From the NCBI GenBank assembly GCA_011033025.1, contig WFMF01000337.1, positions 124,001-188,000 on the forward strand: a DNA stretch of 64,000 bases. Direction: 5' to 3'. The stretch comes from Beroe forskalii (taxonomy: Eukaryota > Ctenophora > Nuda > Beroida > Beroidae). Each line of letters begins with the position of its first letter. Within the stretch, counting starts at the first letter, position 1. A model generated the notes under the pieces. That model was given only the letters and a program-made list of their open reading frames with translations, was not told the DNA's origin and did not search any database. The translations under genes and the position numbers were made by a program. Positions 1-10,530 of this stretch are shown piece after piece.

Positions 1-3000
1 CTCTTTGTTTGTGTAATTGTTTCTTAACGAGGGTCGAGGACGGAGTAGTTTATTTTAATGTGGGCAAAAGCCTCAACCGCGCCCGTATATATGTAAGGGT
101 TAGCCGAAAAGAAATTTCAATCAGCTCCCACAGAACTAACCATTAAATCACAAATAAATTCCACTGTCATAGTTTCTTGAATTAGATCCATTTTGGTCCA
201 AGATAACTTGGTTACCTATCTTTTACAATCTGTATTTGTCATGGGAAGAAGCATCTAGGTTTTTCAACTCGCTGCTGGACGGGCTTCAAAGCCGGTCAGC
301 CGGATGGATCATCAAAACCGTCTCTCTAGAGGTCCATTTTCATTTCCTAAAACATCCAGTCAAGAAGTCTGGTGTTCCGAAAAAAGAAAACAGCTCTTTT
401 TAAAAACAAGACAAAATAACATGGGACACAATTCCGGGGATCGAAATTTTTCGAATATGGGATTTTTTCAGAAAATCCCCAAAAAAAAAATTAAACAGCT
501 TCCCTAAATACTTAGATGCATAAAAAGATCAATGTAGTAGCCATGATCCCGAAATAACAATTTTGAGGAACTCTGCACTCGAAAAGGCATTCAAATATAT
601 TTTTCGTTATCGTCAAACCTAAACTTTGGGGAAATAATTTTGGGATAAGTCTGGGGAGGAAGGATTTTTTCGAAAAATATCAAATGAAGTTGTTATTTGG
701 ACCAAAATGGATCCAAATTAAGAATCCATTAATTGTGAATGATTGTGAATTTAGTACCTAAATTTATGTGTATGATTTTTATTTTCGGATACCTGCCAAT
801 TAAAATGCATTAACTACATTTTCTTTATAATATTTTATTCTTAGTTTTCTCCTGAAAAATATTCTGAAATAATAAAAAAAATATGACCGAAATCATTGCA
901 GGAAAATTTTAGTCGAAGTTTTATTTTAATAGTATGTACAGTATACCTATAAATTTATGGTTTGCCAAAATCATAGTTAGAATTCGAATTTTGACGAAAT
1001 AGGCCGATTACAATTTTGAGGAAAAGGCATTCAAATATTTTCATATCGTCAACTTGTTAATCGTGGAACTGAGGAAACAAATCGTTATAATGGATCATTA
1101 CAGAGGAAAAATAGTCATTACATAAATATTTCTTTCTCGGAAAGTCGGAAAGAAAGGCTAATAACTTGATTCCAACCTCACAAAGCTACCTTGAATTTGG
1201 CCATGGTTCAGTGCAAGGTCAACTTGTGTTCCGATAATTTACACAATTCTTACCGTGAAAAAACAATGACATTACTCTCCTGAAACCACTGGGGACTCAT
1301 AGCGATGACATTCATGCAGCGCGACACCACTCAGATTAGAGCCATTGTAAACAAGCTAACAAGAACTATTACAAAGCTGTACCCGACAGATCGCGTAGCT
1401 CAGTGCCTTATGGCTGGTGAGTGGTGACGGAGCAAATATTCCTAATGAAGTAATGAACTAATGAACATGTTATATCACTGCAAGCAGCTGACAGAGAGTG
1501 AGAGAGGGTGAGAGAGTCTGAGTTAGACTGTCTGAGTGAGAGGGCCTTTAAAATTAATTTCATTTACTGTCACACAGAGCTGACCTTTCGTAAGTTAGCT
1601 ATAGAGGTCCCATTTCACCGTGGAAGCAATCCAATTAACAAGAGGATGTCGTCTAATGGAAGTCCGAGAATTTCTTCCTAAGTTCTAAATTAAGTTTTTA
1701 AGTCTGTTGGATCAAAAGAAATAGATAGCCCTTCATTTCCATTTATAGATAAAGAGAGATGTCAAGATATAATTGAAGTACAGTAGTGAGTCTATTATCA
1801 GTCTGTCATCCCCTTTGGCTGTACTAGCAACTGTCTGATGAGCTTATGACTGCTTTTCTGCTTTATACGGTACAGGCAGTGGACTGTAATGGTGTGCCAT
1901 TAGCAGGACTAAGGTAAGATCGCTAGTCAGACTTTTTGTTCACTGGCAATTTTTTCATGCATAATATTATCCTGATTATACATGTTTATGCAGTGTCTAA
2001 CATCACTTTCTATTTACTCTGGTATAACAATTGGCCATCATTTCGGTACATATCGTGTATATTAAACCAAGTTCAGTTAAGAAATTTAGTTCAAAAGCAA
2101 TTACGTATTTTCACACACCAATTTTAACAAAAAAATTGAAGGGCTATTTTAGGCCACCCAATATCAAATAAAGCCAGAATGACGTTAAATGGCGTTGGCC
2201 CTCTCCTTTCACTGAGGATAAAGGTAGCATACCAAATTCCCTGCAGCCTAAATATAAATGAGCAGGTTTGATGATTATTATGCGAATGCTCATCTCGCCC
2301 CAAATCACCCATTCATCTTAAAAATGTTTTGCTGAAGATGGCTGGTAACTGTCTTAATTACTTAATTATTATTTGATTATTACCTGATAATCATAGTTAA
2401 GTCAATAATGGCCCATAATTTTAGCCATTTCCCATGCTCACTGATCAGACATTCTTAATCGTTTCTCAAGAATAGCCTTGTCAGAATTTGAATGCGAATT
2501 ATGAGCAATTACGAACTATATTACTATTATTACTATATTACTGTTTTCATATTATTTGGATACCTCCAGTAATACAATTACAGTGTTTTGTTTATTTGAC
2601 TCGAGTGGTAAATGCTGAGATTCCATACACGCTACAGCAATAGCTTCCGTAAATAAGATACTTAGATGACCATACTACTGTATTCCTCTCTGTATTGATA
2701 ACCTGGGTGATAATATCGTCAAACTCAAATGTATAATGATGCCAAGCGGGTGGCATCATTCACTGACATGCTTATTCATTATGACAAGTATTTAGTACCG
2801 AGTGGTGTCAGACAAGTGAGCGACGATAATAATATATAGATATATGACTATATGAGCAAAAACGGACTGATAAATATATTATAGATAAATATAATATACA
2901 CCGATTACAGTAGTAAGATAGTGAGCATGTATTGTATAGAGCAAACAACACACCAGTCTCCCACTTCATACCCACAGTTGGAGACAACCTCCGGTCGAGT

Positions 3001-4255
3001 TCATTGCTCAGTTGCTCATTATACCGAGAGTCAGTGGTCTAAAGTATATAATAATACTCATTGTGAGTCCTATGCTGACTTCAATTACCTGTTGGTATTA
3101 TTTAGTTGTGAACTTTACCAGAAGTTCTGAACGACAATTGATGATAATATGGGAAGAGCCAGTAATAATTATGCTCTATGATAATTTGTACGCTAATATA
3201 AGTGGCATTATTGCCCTCCCGTGGTTATATTCGGGTGTGATAATTATCGATTTATCACCCCTTTTAAAAGTTGAAACTAATGTTTTGTGGCGCGCAAAAT
3301 TTTCTCAAGAATCAATTAAAACCAAAGTAGAAACAGCATCAACATGCAGTCAAAGAATCAAAAGGCCATCAAAAAATCCCACGAATGCAAAAAAAACTTG
3401 AGGAGGCTTTAATTCGATAGAGAAGAAATTGATCACTGGAGAAGCCGACTTTGATCAATGCACTTATTTTACGAGGTGAAGGCAATAAGTAGAACCACTG
3501 CATACTTACACGCCGTTAAAAGCTATAATTTTAGAGTAATAGCGTACCGCGTGAACTGTGCCTTGTATGTGACAATAATCTCAAGGTCCGTTTAAGCCAA
3601 TTATGGAGTTTTTATGAGGCTATAAATCTTGGAATAAGCCATGATTTTAAAAATTCTGAAAGCAGCATTTTTATAGTTGGATCAAACTGTACAATGTAAA
3701 TGATAAAAAATAAAGACAAATTTACTAGGAAATGATTAAATCTCATTCCTTATTTTTAATTTTTTATTCATTTTTGAGTTTTGTAGAACTTCGAATATCC
3801 CTGTGCAGTATTCATATTAGTACAGAGACAACATAGGAACAAAATTTAATTTAAGAAGTTAATAAGAGAAATTTCGATATTTTATAATTCTATTTAAATC
3901 ATATATTTCCCAACTTACCAAACAAAAAATCCACATACAAATTGCCTTTCGGTCTAATTAATAGGATATGTTACACTTTACCCCCTGAAATTTTTATCCC
4001 TAACTTTTTATCCCTTTAGATTTTAACCCCTAACATTTTATCCTCTAACATTATCTCCCCCGTTTATCAACTGAATTTGCATTTTGCAATCTATTGCCAA
4101 TTTGGACTTTCAATCTATTGCAATATCCTGGGTTATTAAAACTTTTAAAAGCAAATTCAACTAAACAGAATTGTTCTAAATAAAATGCCATCATTTCACA
4201 TTTATCAGTCCATCAGCAATTTCCGGTTTTAAATATCTACTATAAAGCTAAAAGT
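1..4255. other. Gene-poor AT-rich region
   Basis: I see no gene here. The open frames are short. The longest is a plus-strand frame of 129 codons at 3012-3401 with no recognisable domain and no partner exon. Long A/T runs and short stop-rich frames on both strands are typical of intergenic DNA in this window. No tRNA or rRNA signature was seen. Confidence 0.6.
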
Positions 4256-5764
4256 TTACGTTTCAGTTAAGTCCACCTCTTTGGTTTTCTTGTTGAATAT
4301 CAATGCCCCAATCACTCCAAACAGAGCACAGCCAAAGAACAACCCGATATTGATTTTGGGATCAATATAAAAGAAAAGGAACACACTCCCCGTCCCTAGA
4401 ATCCCTCCTATTTTAGCCGTCGCGTTCAGCATCCCCATTGCTGTAGATCGAATGCTGGTTGGGTACGATTCTGGCATCATAATCCAAATGAGGGCATTGC
4501 TGGCTGCAATAAAGAACCTAACAAATGTAGCTTGCCACACTGTCGCTGTCTTGTTAAGACAGATAAAAAGCAGTCCGCTGAACAGCGCTTGGAGGAATGT
4601 AGTCACTCTGATTGGGTATAGTCTGCCAATGAAATGGGCTGAAATCAGGGCCAAAATACTTCCTATCATGGTGCTGAGTGAGGCTAAACTGAGATCGAGA
4701 AGTTGAGACTGTGAGAGTTTGGTACAGGTATGTTTAGGTATTTCCGCCTCTACTCCACACAAATTAGAAGAGAAATAGAGTGGCAGAAAAAGAATAATCC
4801 CGTACTCTGCGAAGATGTTCGTACTGAAAAGGATACTAAGTCCAATGGTAGATCGAAGGTGTCTTCGAGTGAACAGCTCACGGTAGGAGCCCGTGTCTTG
4901 ATCTTCGTGGCATACCATTCGTACATCAGCCGGTATGTCCGTCTTATTTAGCCGTGCCATGAACCTGACAGCTGCCATGGCCTTATCCTGTTCGCCCCGC
5001 ACACAGTAATACCGCGGTGACTCTGGTAGGTAGAGAGCTAGGAGGACTGCCAGGATTCCTGGGGCTGTGAGAATGACGATGAACCACCGCCAACCTGCAG
5101 TAGCAAGGATAGCCCAGGCCAGGGAGTTAACGGCAAATAAACCAAAGTAGCCACATAAGATGAATACGGCCATGCCTACGATCCTGTAGCTACTTTGAGC
5201 AAATTCTACTGCGTAACACGATGCTACTACGATGTTCACGCCAACAAAGCCACCAACCAAAGCCCGGAGGGCGAGAAAAACCCATTTATTGGACACCACT
5301 GCACTGGTAAGTGCAGCTCCTATCATACCTATAGCAGAGTAAATGAAAACTTGCCTTCTGCCGAATTTATCTGCTATTTTACCCGCGAATAAAGCAAAAA
5401 CTCCGAAACAGCACATGATAACTACAACTAGCAGAGTTTCAAATTTTGCGGTCAAGCCCCGCTCACATCTCAAAGGCAGAATAACGAGAGAAAGCATTGT
5501 CAGTTCGACGTATTCAGTATACGAAATGAGGCCCGATAGGCACCAGTATAAGTACTGAGCTTTCCCTGTTCCCATGTGCTTGTAGATATCATTGAGTTCG
5601 AGACTAGCCATGTCAGATGAGCTGATTGGTGAGGGCCCCGAGGTGGCATTGAGGAAGGACGAGGTAGCTGGGGCCGTGGTGGCTCGGTTTTGTGCGGCTG
5701 TGTTGCTGTAGAGTGGGGGAAGCTCATCGTCGTGATTAACGAGGGCGTGCTTCTCTTCAGACAT
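4256..5764 (-). CDS. MFS transporter, SLC22/SV2-like, copy A (502 aa)
   Basis: An intronless gene for a 12-helix major facilitator superfamily carrier, predicted in the plasma or a vesicle membrane. Seen: a hydrophilic Ser/Thr/Pro-rich N-terminus (about 1-68), a first helix from about 71 (YLYWCLSGLI), the MFS motif A GKIADKFGRRQVF at about 128-140 between helices 2 and 3, and LPESPRY at about 246-252 after helix 6, which is characteristic of the SLC22/SV2/SVOP group. A long variable loop follows (about 283-345), then six more helices and a charged tail ending KEVDLTET. I chose the start at 5764 because the paralogue at 8964 starts at the same codon. An in-frame Met at 5863 would add 33 residues that the paralogue lacks. 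Substrate unknown; organic ions are usual for the group. The second copy lies 1.7 kb upstream on the same strand. Confidence 0.95.
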   Translation of the reverse strand: MSEEKHALVNHDDELPPLYSNTAAQNRATTAPATSSFLNATSGPSPISSSDMASLELNDIYKHMGTGKAQYLYWCLSGLISYTEYVELTMLSLVILPLRCERGLTAKFETLLVVVIMCCFGVFALFAGKIADKFGRRQVFIYSAIGMIGAALTSAVVSNKWVFLALRALVGGFVGVNIVVASCYAVEFAQSSYRIVGMAVFILCGYFGLFAVNSLAWAILATAGWRWFIVILTAPGILAVLLALYLPESPRYYCVRGEQDKAMAAVRFMARLNKTDIPADVRMVCHEDQDTGSYRELFTRRHLRSTIGLSILFSTNIFAEYGIILFLPLYFSSNLCGVEAEIPKHTCTKLSQSQLLDLSLASLSTMIGSILALISAHFIGRLYPIRVTTFLQALFSGLLFICLNKTATVWQATFVRFFIAASNALIWIMMPESYPTSIRSTAMGMLNATAKIGGILGTGSVFLFFYIDPKINIGLFFGCALFGVIGALIFNKKTKEVDLTET

Positions 5765-7455
5765 ACTGCAGAGTTTTTGTTGATTAGACTCTCGAATACT
5801 GCCACTGTTAGATTTCTTACTCCAGTGCTTATTTCCTGAAATATTGCATGCCATTGGATGCATTCAAATATCAATTATTATCAAAACAAGGTCAAATATT
5901 GCATGGTGACATTTTCATTTTTGGTCGGTCAGATCTAAGCCCAGATTGAAGGCATAAAAGGGTCTTCCAAGCCCAAATAGGTAGGTTTGTAGTGTGTGCT
6001 TCCTAGGATGCTCTGTGCCTACGACAATGCCCCTAACATATGATGACTGAGGGCAACGGTCGCGAGTTTGGATGAAATATGTTGGCGTAACAAATAATCT
6101 GGATAGCATTGGACAGATATCTAAACACTATAGAGACTATTGCTCGCTTAACTATAAGATCCAATAGACCCCAAAAGATTATATCAGCCTATTCTGCTTG
6201 AGCCGAAATCATACGGTTTGTTTCTTTTTAGGCGATCAAGCAACAAAATTTTCTCTTCCCCCCTTCTATCTTTACTTTTAGGACAAACAGTGAGAAAGAA
6301 TGTCCTGCGTCTTGTTACTCCTAAGTAAAAACGAGGAAAGACAACTTACTAAATTATCAAAGGCAGGCCAAGGGCATAATATCGTCAAAACAAACTGTAT
6401 AATATACTTGTATACTGAAAAGTAAAGAATTAAAGACTAACTATTCGAATTCTCAAAGCAAAGAGTAATGAGAGTTATATATTGAAGTTGTGAATATTGC
6501 TGTTTATGTCATAATATGTGTGCTGCAGAAACACGCATCCAGTTGCAAGGATGCAAAGTTACTAGTTACATGTATAAGACTCATCACTTATCGCTTAATG
6601 ATGAATCTAAAAAAGACAAGAAAAAAGACGTAATAAATTGAATTCTCAAAAAAGTCCTTTCTTACCTATACTCTGTTGGTTGAGCATCAGCTATAATCGT
6701 GATCGAAAGATCCCAGGTTCGATCCTTGGTTCGATTTTCTACCATTCTCACTGAGTTAAGGTGATAGATACCTAAGTATTGCAACAAGAGGCATATACCT
6801 TTGAATCTCAAGCCTATGCAGCCACACGGTTCACTCAGCCAAGCGTACAGGAAACTGTGCGAGAGAATTAAATGAGGAGATGCCCAATGCCCATTGCAGC
6901 GAAGTGTGCAATAACTATGTCGATCGGCTGCTGTTAAGCCAGGAAGACTTCATCAACACAACAGGAACAGTTGTGTGCAGTTCAAAAGACCGTGAAAACT
7001 AAAATAAAAAGTAGGGCTGATGTTACTAAACTTCCAGCTTTAATCATTCCATGTCTGTCTCAATTTCTCAATTTATAAGAGGATAGGAAAGTTTAAGAAT
7101 ACATTAACTTAGGTATCTGAGGATGACAGATTTAAGGGATTCAATAACAGACTCATGAAATCATGAAGTCTATATTTGTCCCCTTCTACATTGGATATTT
7201 TATTGCGAACTTATTTCCAACTCGTTAGCATCACCTTAGATGTGATATGAGGTTCATTTCACCCAATTTCACATGGTAGGTACAGCCCTAAACAGAGGCA
7301 AACGCTACTTACCTTACCCACCAAATTTAACAAAAATCAATTACAATGAAACTTGGTTACATCTCGATGAAATTTAAACAAATACCAATCATTTCTCACT
7401 ATTCAATCCATCAGTAATATAAGAATATAGGTATTATCACCAAAATACTAAAAGT
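5765..7455. other. Intergenic DNA between the two MFS genes
   Basis: No coding region was recognised. It separates two head-to-tail transporter copies and presumably holds the promoter of copy A at its left side. The last ~15 bases before the stop codon of copy B (ctaaaagtttacgtttcag) match the 3' end of copy A. This shows the duplicated block starts just outside the coding region. The only other structure seen is a tRNA-like stretch near 6670-6740. Confidence 0.6.
6668..6742 (+). repeat. tRNA-derived element or degenerate tRNA (possible SINE head)
   Basis: The stretch shows an A-box-like CTGTTGGTTGAGCA and, about 30 bases on, a good B box GGTTCGATCC inside a T-arm-like CCCAGGTTCGATCCTTGG with one mismatch. 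The anticodon stem pairs imperfectly and no seven-base acceptor stem closes it. It is therefore not a functional tRNA. It could be the head of a SINE or a decayed tRNA copy. A tRNA covariance-model scan and a count of genome copies would settle this. Confidence 0.35.
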
Positions 7456-8964
7456 TTACGTTTCAGTTAAGTCCACCTCCTTGGTTTTCTTGTTGAATAT
7501 CAATGCTCCAATCACTCCAAACAGAGCACAGCCAAAGAACAACCCGATATTGATTTTGGGATCAATATAAAAGAAAAGGAACACACTCCCCGTCCCTAGA
7601 ATCCCTCCTATTTTAGCCGTTGCGTTCAGTGTTCCCACTGCTGTAGATCGAATACTGGTTGGGTACGTTTCTGGCATCATGATCCAAATGAAACCATTGT
7701 TGGCTGCAATAAAGAACCTCACAAATGTAGCCTGCCAAACTGTCGCTGTCTTGTTAAGACAGATAAAAAGCAGTCCGCTGAACAGCGCTTGGAGGAATGT
7801 AGTCACTCTGATTGGGTATAGTCTGCCAATGAAATGGGCGGAAATCAGGGCCAAAATACTTCCTATCATGGTGCTGAGCGAGGCTAAGCTGAGATCGAGA
7901 AGATCAGACTGTGAGAGTGTGGTACAGGTATGTTCGGGTGTTTCCTCCCCAACTCCACACAAATTAGAAGAGAAGTAGAGCGGTAAAAAGAGAACAATCC
8001 CGAATTCTGCGAAGATGTTTGTACTGAAAATGATACTAAGTCCAATGGTAGATCGAAAGTGTTTTTGAGAAAGCAGCTCACAGTATGATCCCGTGTTTTC
8101 ATCCTTGTGGCATACCATTCGTACATCAGCCGGTATGTCCGTCTTATTTAGCCGTGCCATGAACCTGACAGCTGCCATGGCCTTATCCTGTTCGCCCCGC
8201 ACACAGTAATACCGCGGTGACTCTGGTAGGTAGAGAGCTAGGAGGACTGCCAGTATTCCAGGGGCTGTGAGAATGACGATGAACCACCGCCAACCTGCAG
8301 TAGCAAGGATAGCCCAGGCCAGGGAGTTAACGGCAAATAAACCAAAGTAGCCACATAAGATGAACACGGCCATGCCGACGATCCTGTAGCTACTTTGAGC
8401 AAATTCCACTGCGTAACACGATGCTACTACGATGTTCACGCCAACAAAGCCACCAACCAAAGCCCGGAGGGCGAGAAAAACCCATTTATTGGACACCATT
8501 GCACTTGCTAGTGCAGTCCCTATCATGCCTATAGCAGAGTAAATGAAAACTTGCCTTCTGCCGAATTTATCTGCTATTTTACCCGCGATCAGAGTGAAAA
8601 CTGTGTACACACATATAATAACCACAGTAAGCAATGTTTCAAACTTTGCGGTCAAGTCCCACTCGCATCTCAACTGCAGTATAACCAGAGAAAGCATTGT
8701 TATTTCAGCGTAATCAGCATACGAAATGAGACCCGAAAGGCACCAGTATAAGTACTGAGCTTTCCCTGTTCCCATGTGCTTGTAGATATCATTGAGTTCG
8801 AGACTAGCCATGTCAGAAGAGCTGATTGGTGAGGGCCCCGAGGTGGCATTGAGGAAGGACGAGGTAGCTGGGGCCGTGGTGGCTCGGTTTTGTGCGGCTG
8901 TGGTGCTGTAGAGTGGGGGAAGCTCATCCTCGTGATTAACGAGGGCGTGCTTCTCTTCAGACAT
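7456..8964 (-). CDS. MFS transporter, SLC22/SV2-like, copy B (502 aa)
   Basis: A tandem paralogue of the gene at 4256-5764, with identical length and the same start and stop context. It has the same N-terminal Ser/Thr/Pro-rich tail, motif A (GKIADKFGRRQVF) and LPESPRY signature. The two proteins are identical over long blocks (about 160-285 and 352-418 are nearly invariant). They differ in clusters: helix 1-2 and its loop (about 82-126), the loop after helix 6 into helix 7 (about 287-353), and the helix 10 region (about 422-445). Both copies have intact frames, so both are probably functional, perhaps with different substrates. Intronless, like copy A. Confidence 0.95.
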   Translation of the reverse strand: MSEEKHALVNHEDELPPLYSTTAAQNRATTAPATSSFLNATSGPSPISSSDMASLELNDIYKHMGTGKAQYLYWCLSGLISYADYAEITMLSLVILQLRCEWDLTAKFETLLTVVIICVYTVFTLIAGKIADKFGRRQVFIYSAIGMIGTALASAMVSNKWVFLALRALVGGFVGVNIVVASCYAVEFAQSSYRIVGMAVFILCGYFGLFAVNSLAWAILATAGWRWFIVILTAPGILAVLLALYLPESPRYYCVRGEQDKAMAAVRFMARLNKTDIPADVRMVCHKDENTGSYCELLSQKHFRSTIGLSIIFSTNIFAEFGIVLFLPLYFSSNLCGVGEETPEHTCTTLSQSDLLDLSLASLSTMIGSILALISAHFIGRLYPIRVTTFLQALFSGLLFICLNKTATVWQATFVRFFIAANNGFIWIMMPETYPTSIRSTAVGTLNATAKIGGILGTGSVFLFFYIDPKINIGLFFGCALFGVIGALIFNKKTKEVDLTET

Positions 8965-10530
8965 ACTGCAGGGAGTTTAAATGTTTAGTTATGATATGAT
9001 ACTGCCACTGCAAGAAATATTTATATACGCTTATCTAACGTTGCATAGTGATACATTTTCACAAGGCGAAGCCGAGTGCCAAATAATGTTGCACTTATCA
9101 CCAAAGGCAAAGCCGAGTGTCGATTAGTATACTTATAATCGGCACGAGGCATCAGCCGAGAACAATTTGTGCAACAGTATCATTTTTGTGGAGTTAGATA
9201 AGCGTTTTGCACCACAACTTGTTGTACTCTTATAATTATTGCACGGGAGTGGTAAAATATCAGAAGCTTCCGCATTAGAACTTTAGAAGAAATAGCAAAC
9301 GTTAACTGAACACTTTCGGAGTTCAATCAGGAAGTATTAAGTCTGTTGTCTCATTGTCTCAAGATAGTGAAAAGTTGCTGTTTCAGTGTGCCACAAAGAC
9401 ACGACTTTGATCAAGAAATATTGAGTGTGTTGTCTCAAGATAATGAAAAGTTGTTGTTTCAGTGTGCCACAAAAACACGACTTTCAACTAATGTCTGTTA
9501 TTGAGTTTTGACAATGCATGGATACAATTTGACATTGATTGCTCACTCAATGTAACAGGATTTAAGCTCACCATCAGTTTAAAACATTCCATAATGAACT
9601 TTCTCATTCATTTCATTGAAATTGTCATTATTTAATATCATTTTCACCGAGGTGTTAACTACAAAACGGTGAAATAGGGAGTACCTACGGGGTATTGGGG
9701 TAATCTGATTGGTTATCGCTTTATCAGCCAATATTTCGATTTAGTCTGACATTCCCTGAGAAGTTAAGAAGATGCCAGTTTCAACTGTCAGTGACAGTGA
9801 CACTGATCATATGCTTGCAATCAATGGGTTTTATCGTAGAAATATGATGTTCAGTGTTCTCAGACTCGCGAAATCCCTATTTCAGAGGTTTCTTTGAACC
9901 TCATCCCAGATGGGTTGCAGGGGATTCTAACCTCTATAAATGTAGATATATTCCATGTATAATTAGTCAGAGGCATAGGAGAACGAGTCACTATTTATCT
10001 AAGACACTACCGTCATGAGATCCGAATTATTCCTTAACTTGCTTAGTGGGCCACAGTTCGAGACGTAGAGATCAACATTCTTTTAGTCACATTTGGCAAA
10101 GTGTCACTTAGCCGGCGAGCCGCCGAAGACGAATTGCTTTTTTGTGATCAATAATGCGCAATTTTGCAATTTATGCAAATAAATAAAGTTGATTTTCGCG
10201 CGCGCGCGGCCTCCGCGCCGCGCGCAGCGCAATACAGTACAATCAAATCGGCCAAAATTTAGTTAATAAATTTTCAATTTTTTCTCCTACTCTTAGAGTA
10301 TTTTGATAATTTTCTTATTTTCTATATTAATATACGATATTTAGCCAGAATATAACTTTTTGTGATATTAGGTTTCAAATACGTAACTATTGTTCTACCA
10401 GGTATACTACGTCTTAAATGGCTGTAGAAAGCCGAGGCACTAGGCTGCTAGACAGATAGTGTAATTGTGTGTACAGCATTGGGACTTTTGGTTACTTGAA
10501 ACCTTATTTTATTATCATACTCTGTATTTT
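8965..10530. other. Intergenic DNA upstream of the MFS pair
   Basis: No gene was recognised. A short repeated motif (aaagccgagtg / gaagccgagtgcc) recurs at 9065-9145. Near-identical 60-base blocks with gttgtctca..gataatgaaaagttg..tttcagtgtgccacaaa at about 9330-9485 form a two-copy tandem repeat. A strikingly GC-rich cgcgcg tract sits at about 10195-10235 in otherwise AT-rich sequence. Confidence 0.55.

Noticed and set aside
3012-3401. 129-codon plus-strand frame
   Set aside because: No domain, no splice partner, and low-complexity hydrophobic start in AT-rich DNA. Length is within chance for this window.
5765-5863. Upstream in-frame Met extending MFS copy A by 33 residues
   Set aside because: Copy B has no counterpart and the conserved start MSEEKH fits both genes.
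6668-6742. Functional tRNA gene
   Set aside because: A- and B-box-like motifs exist, but the acceptor stem is missing and the anticodon stem has a mismatch. Kept only as a tRNA-derived element.
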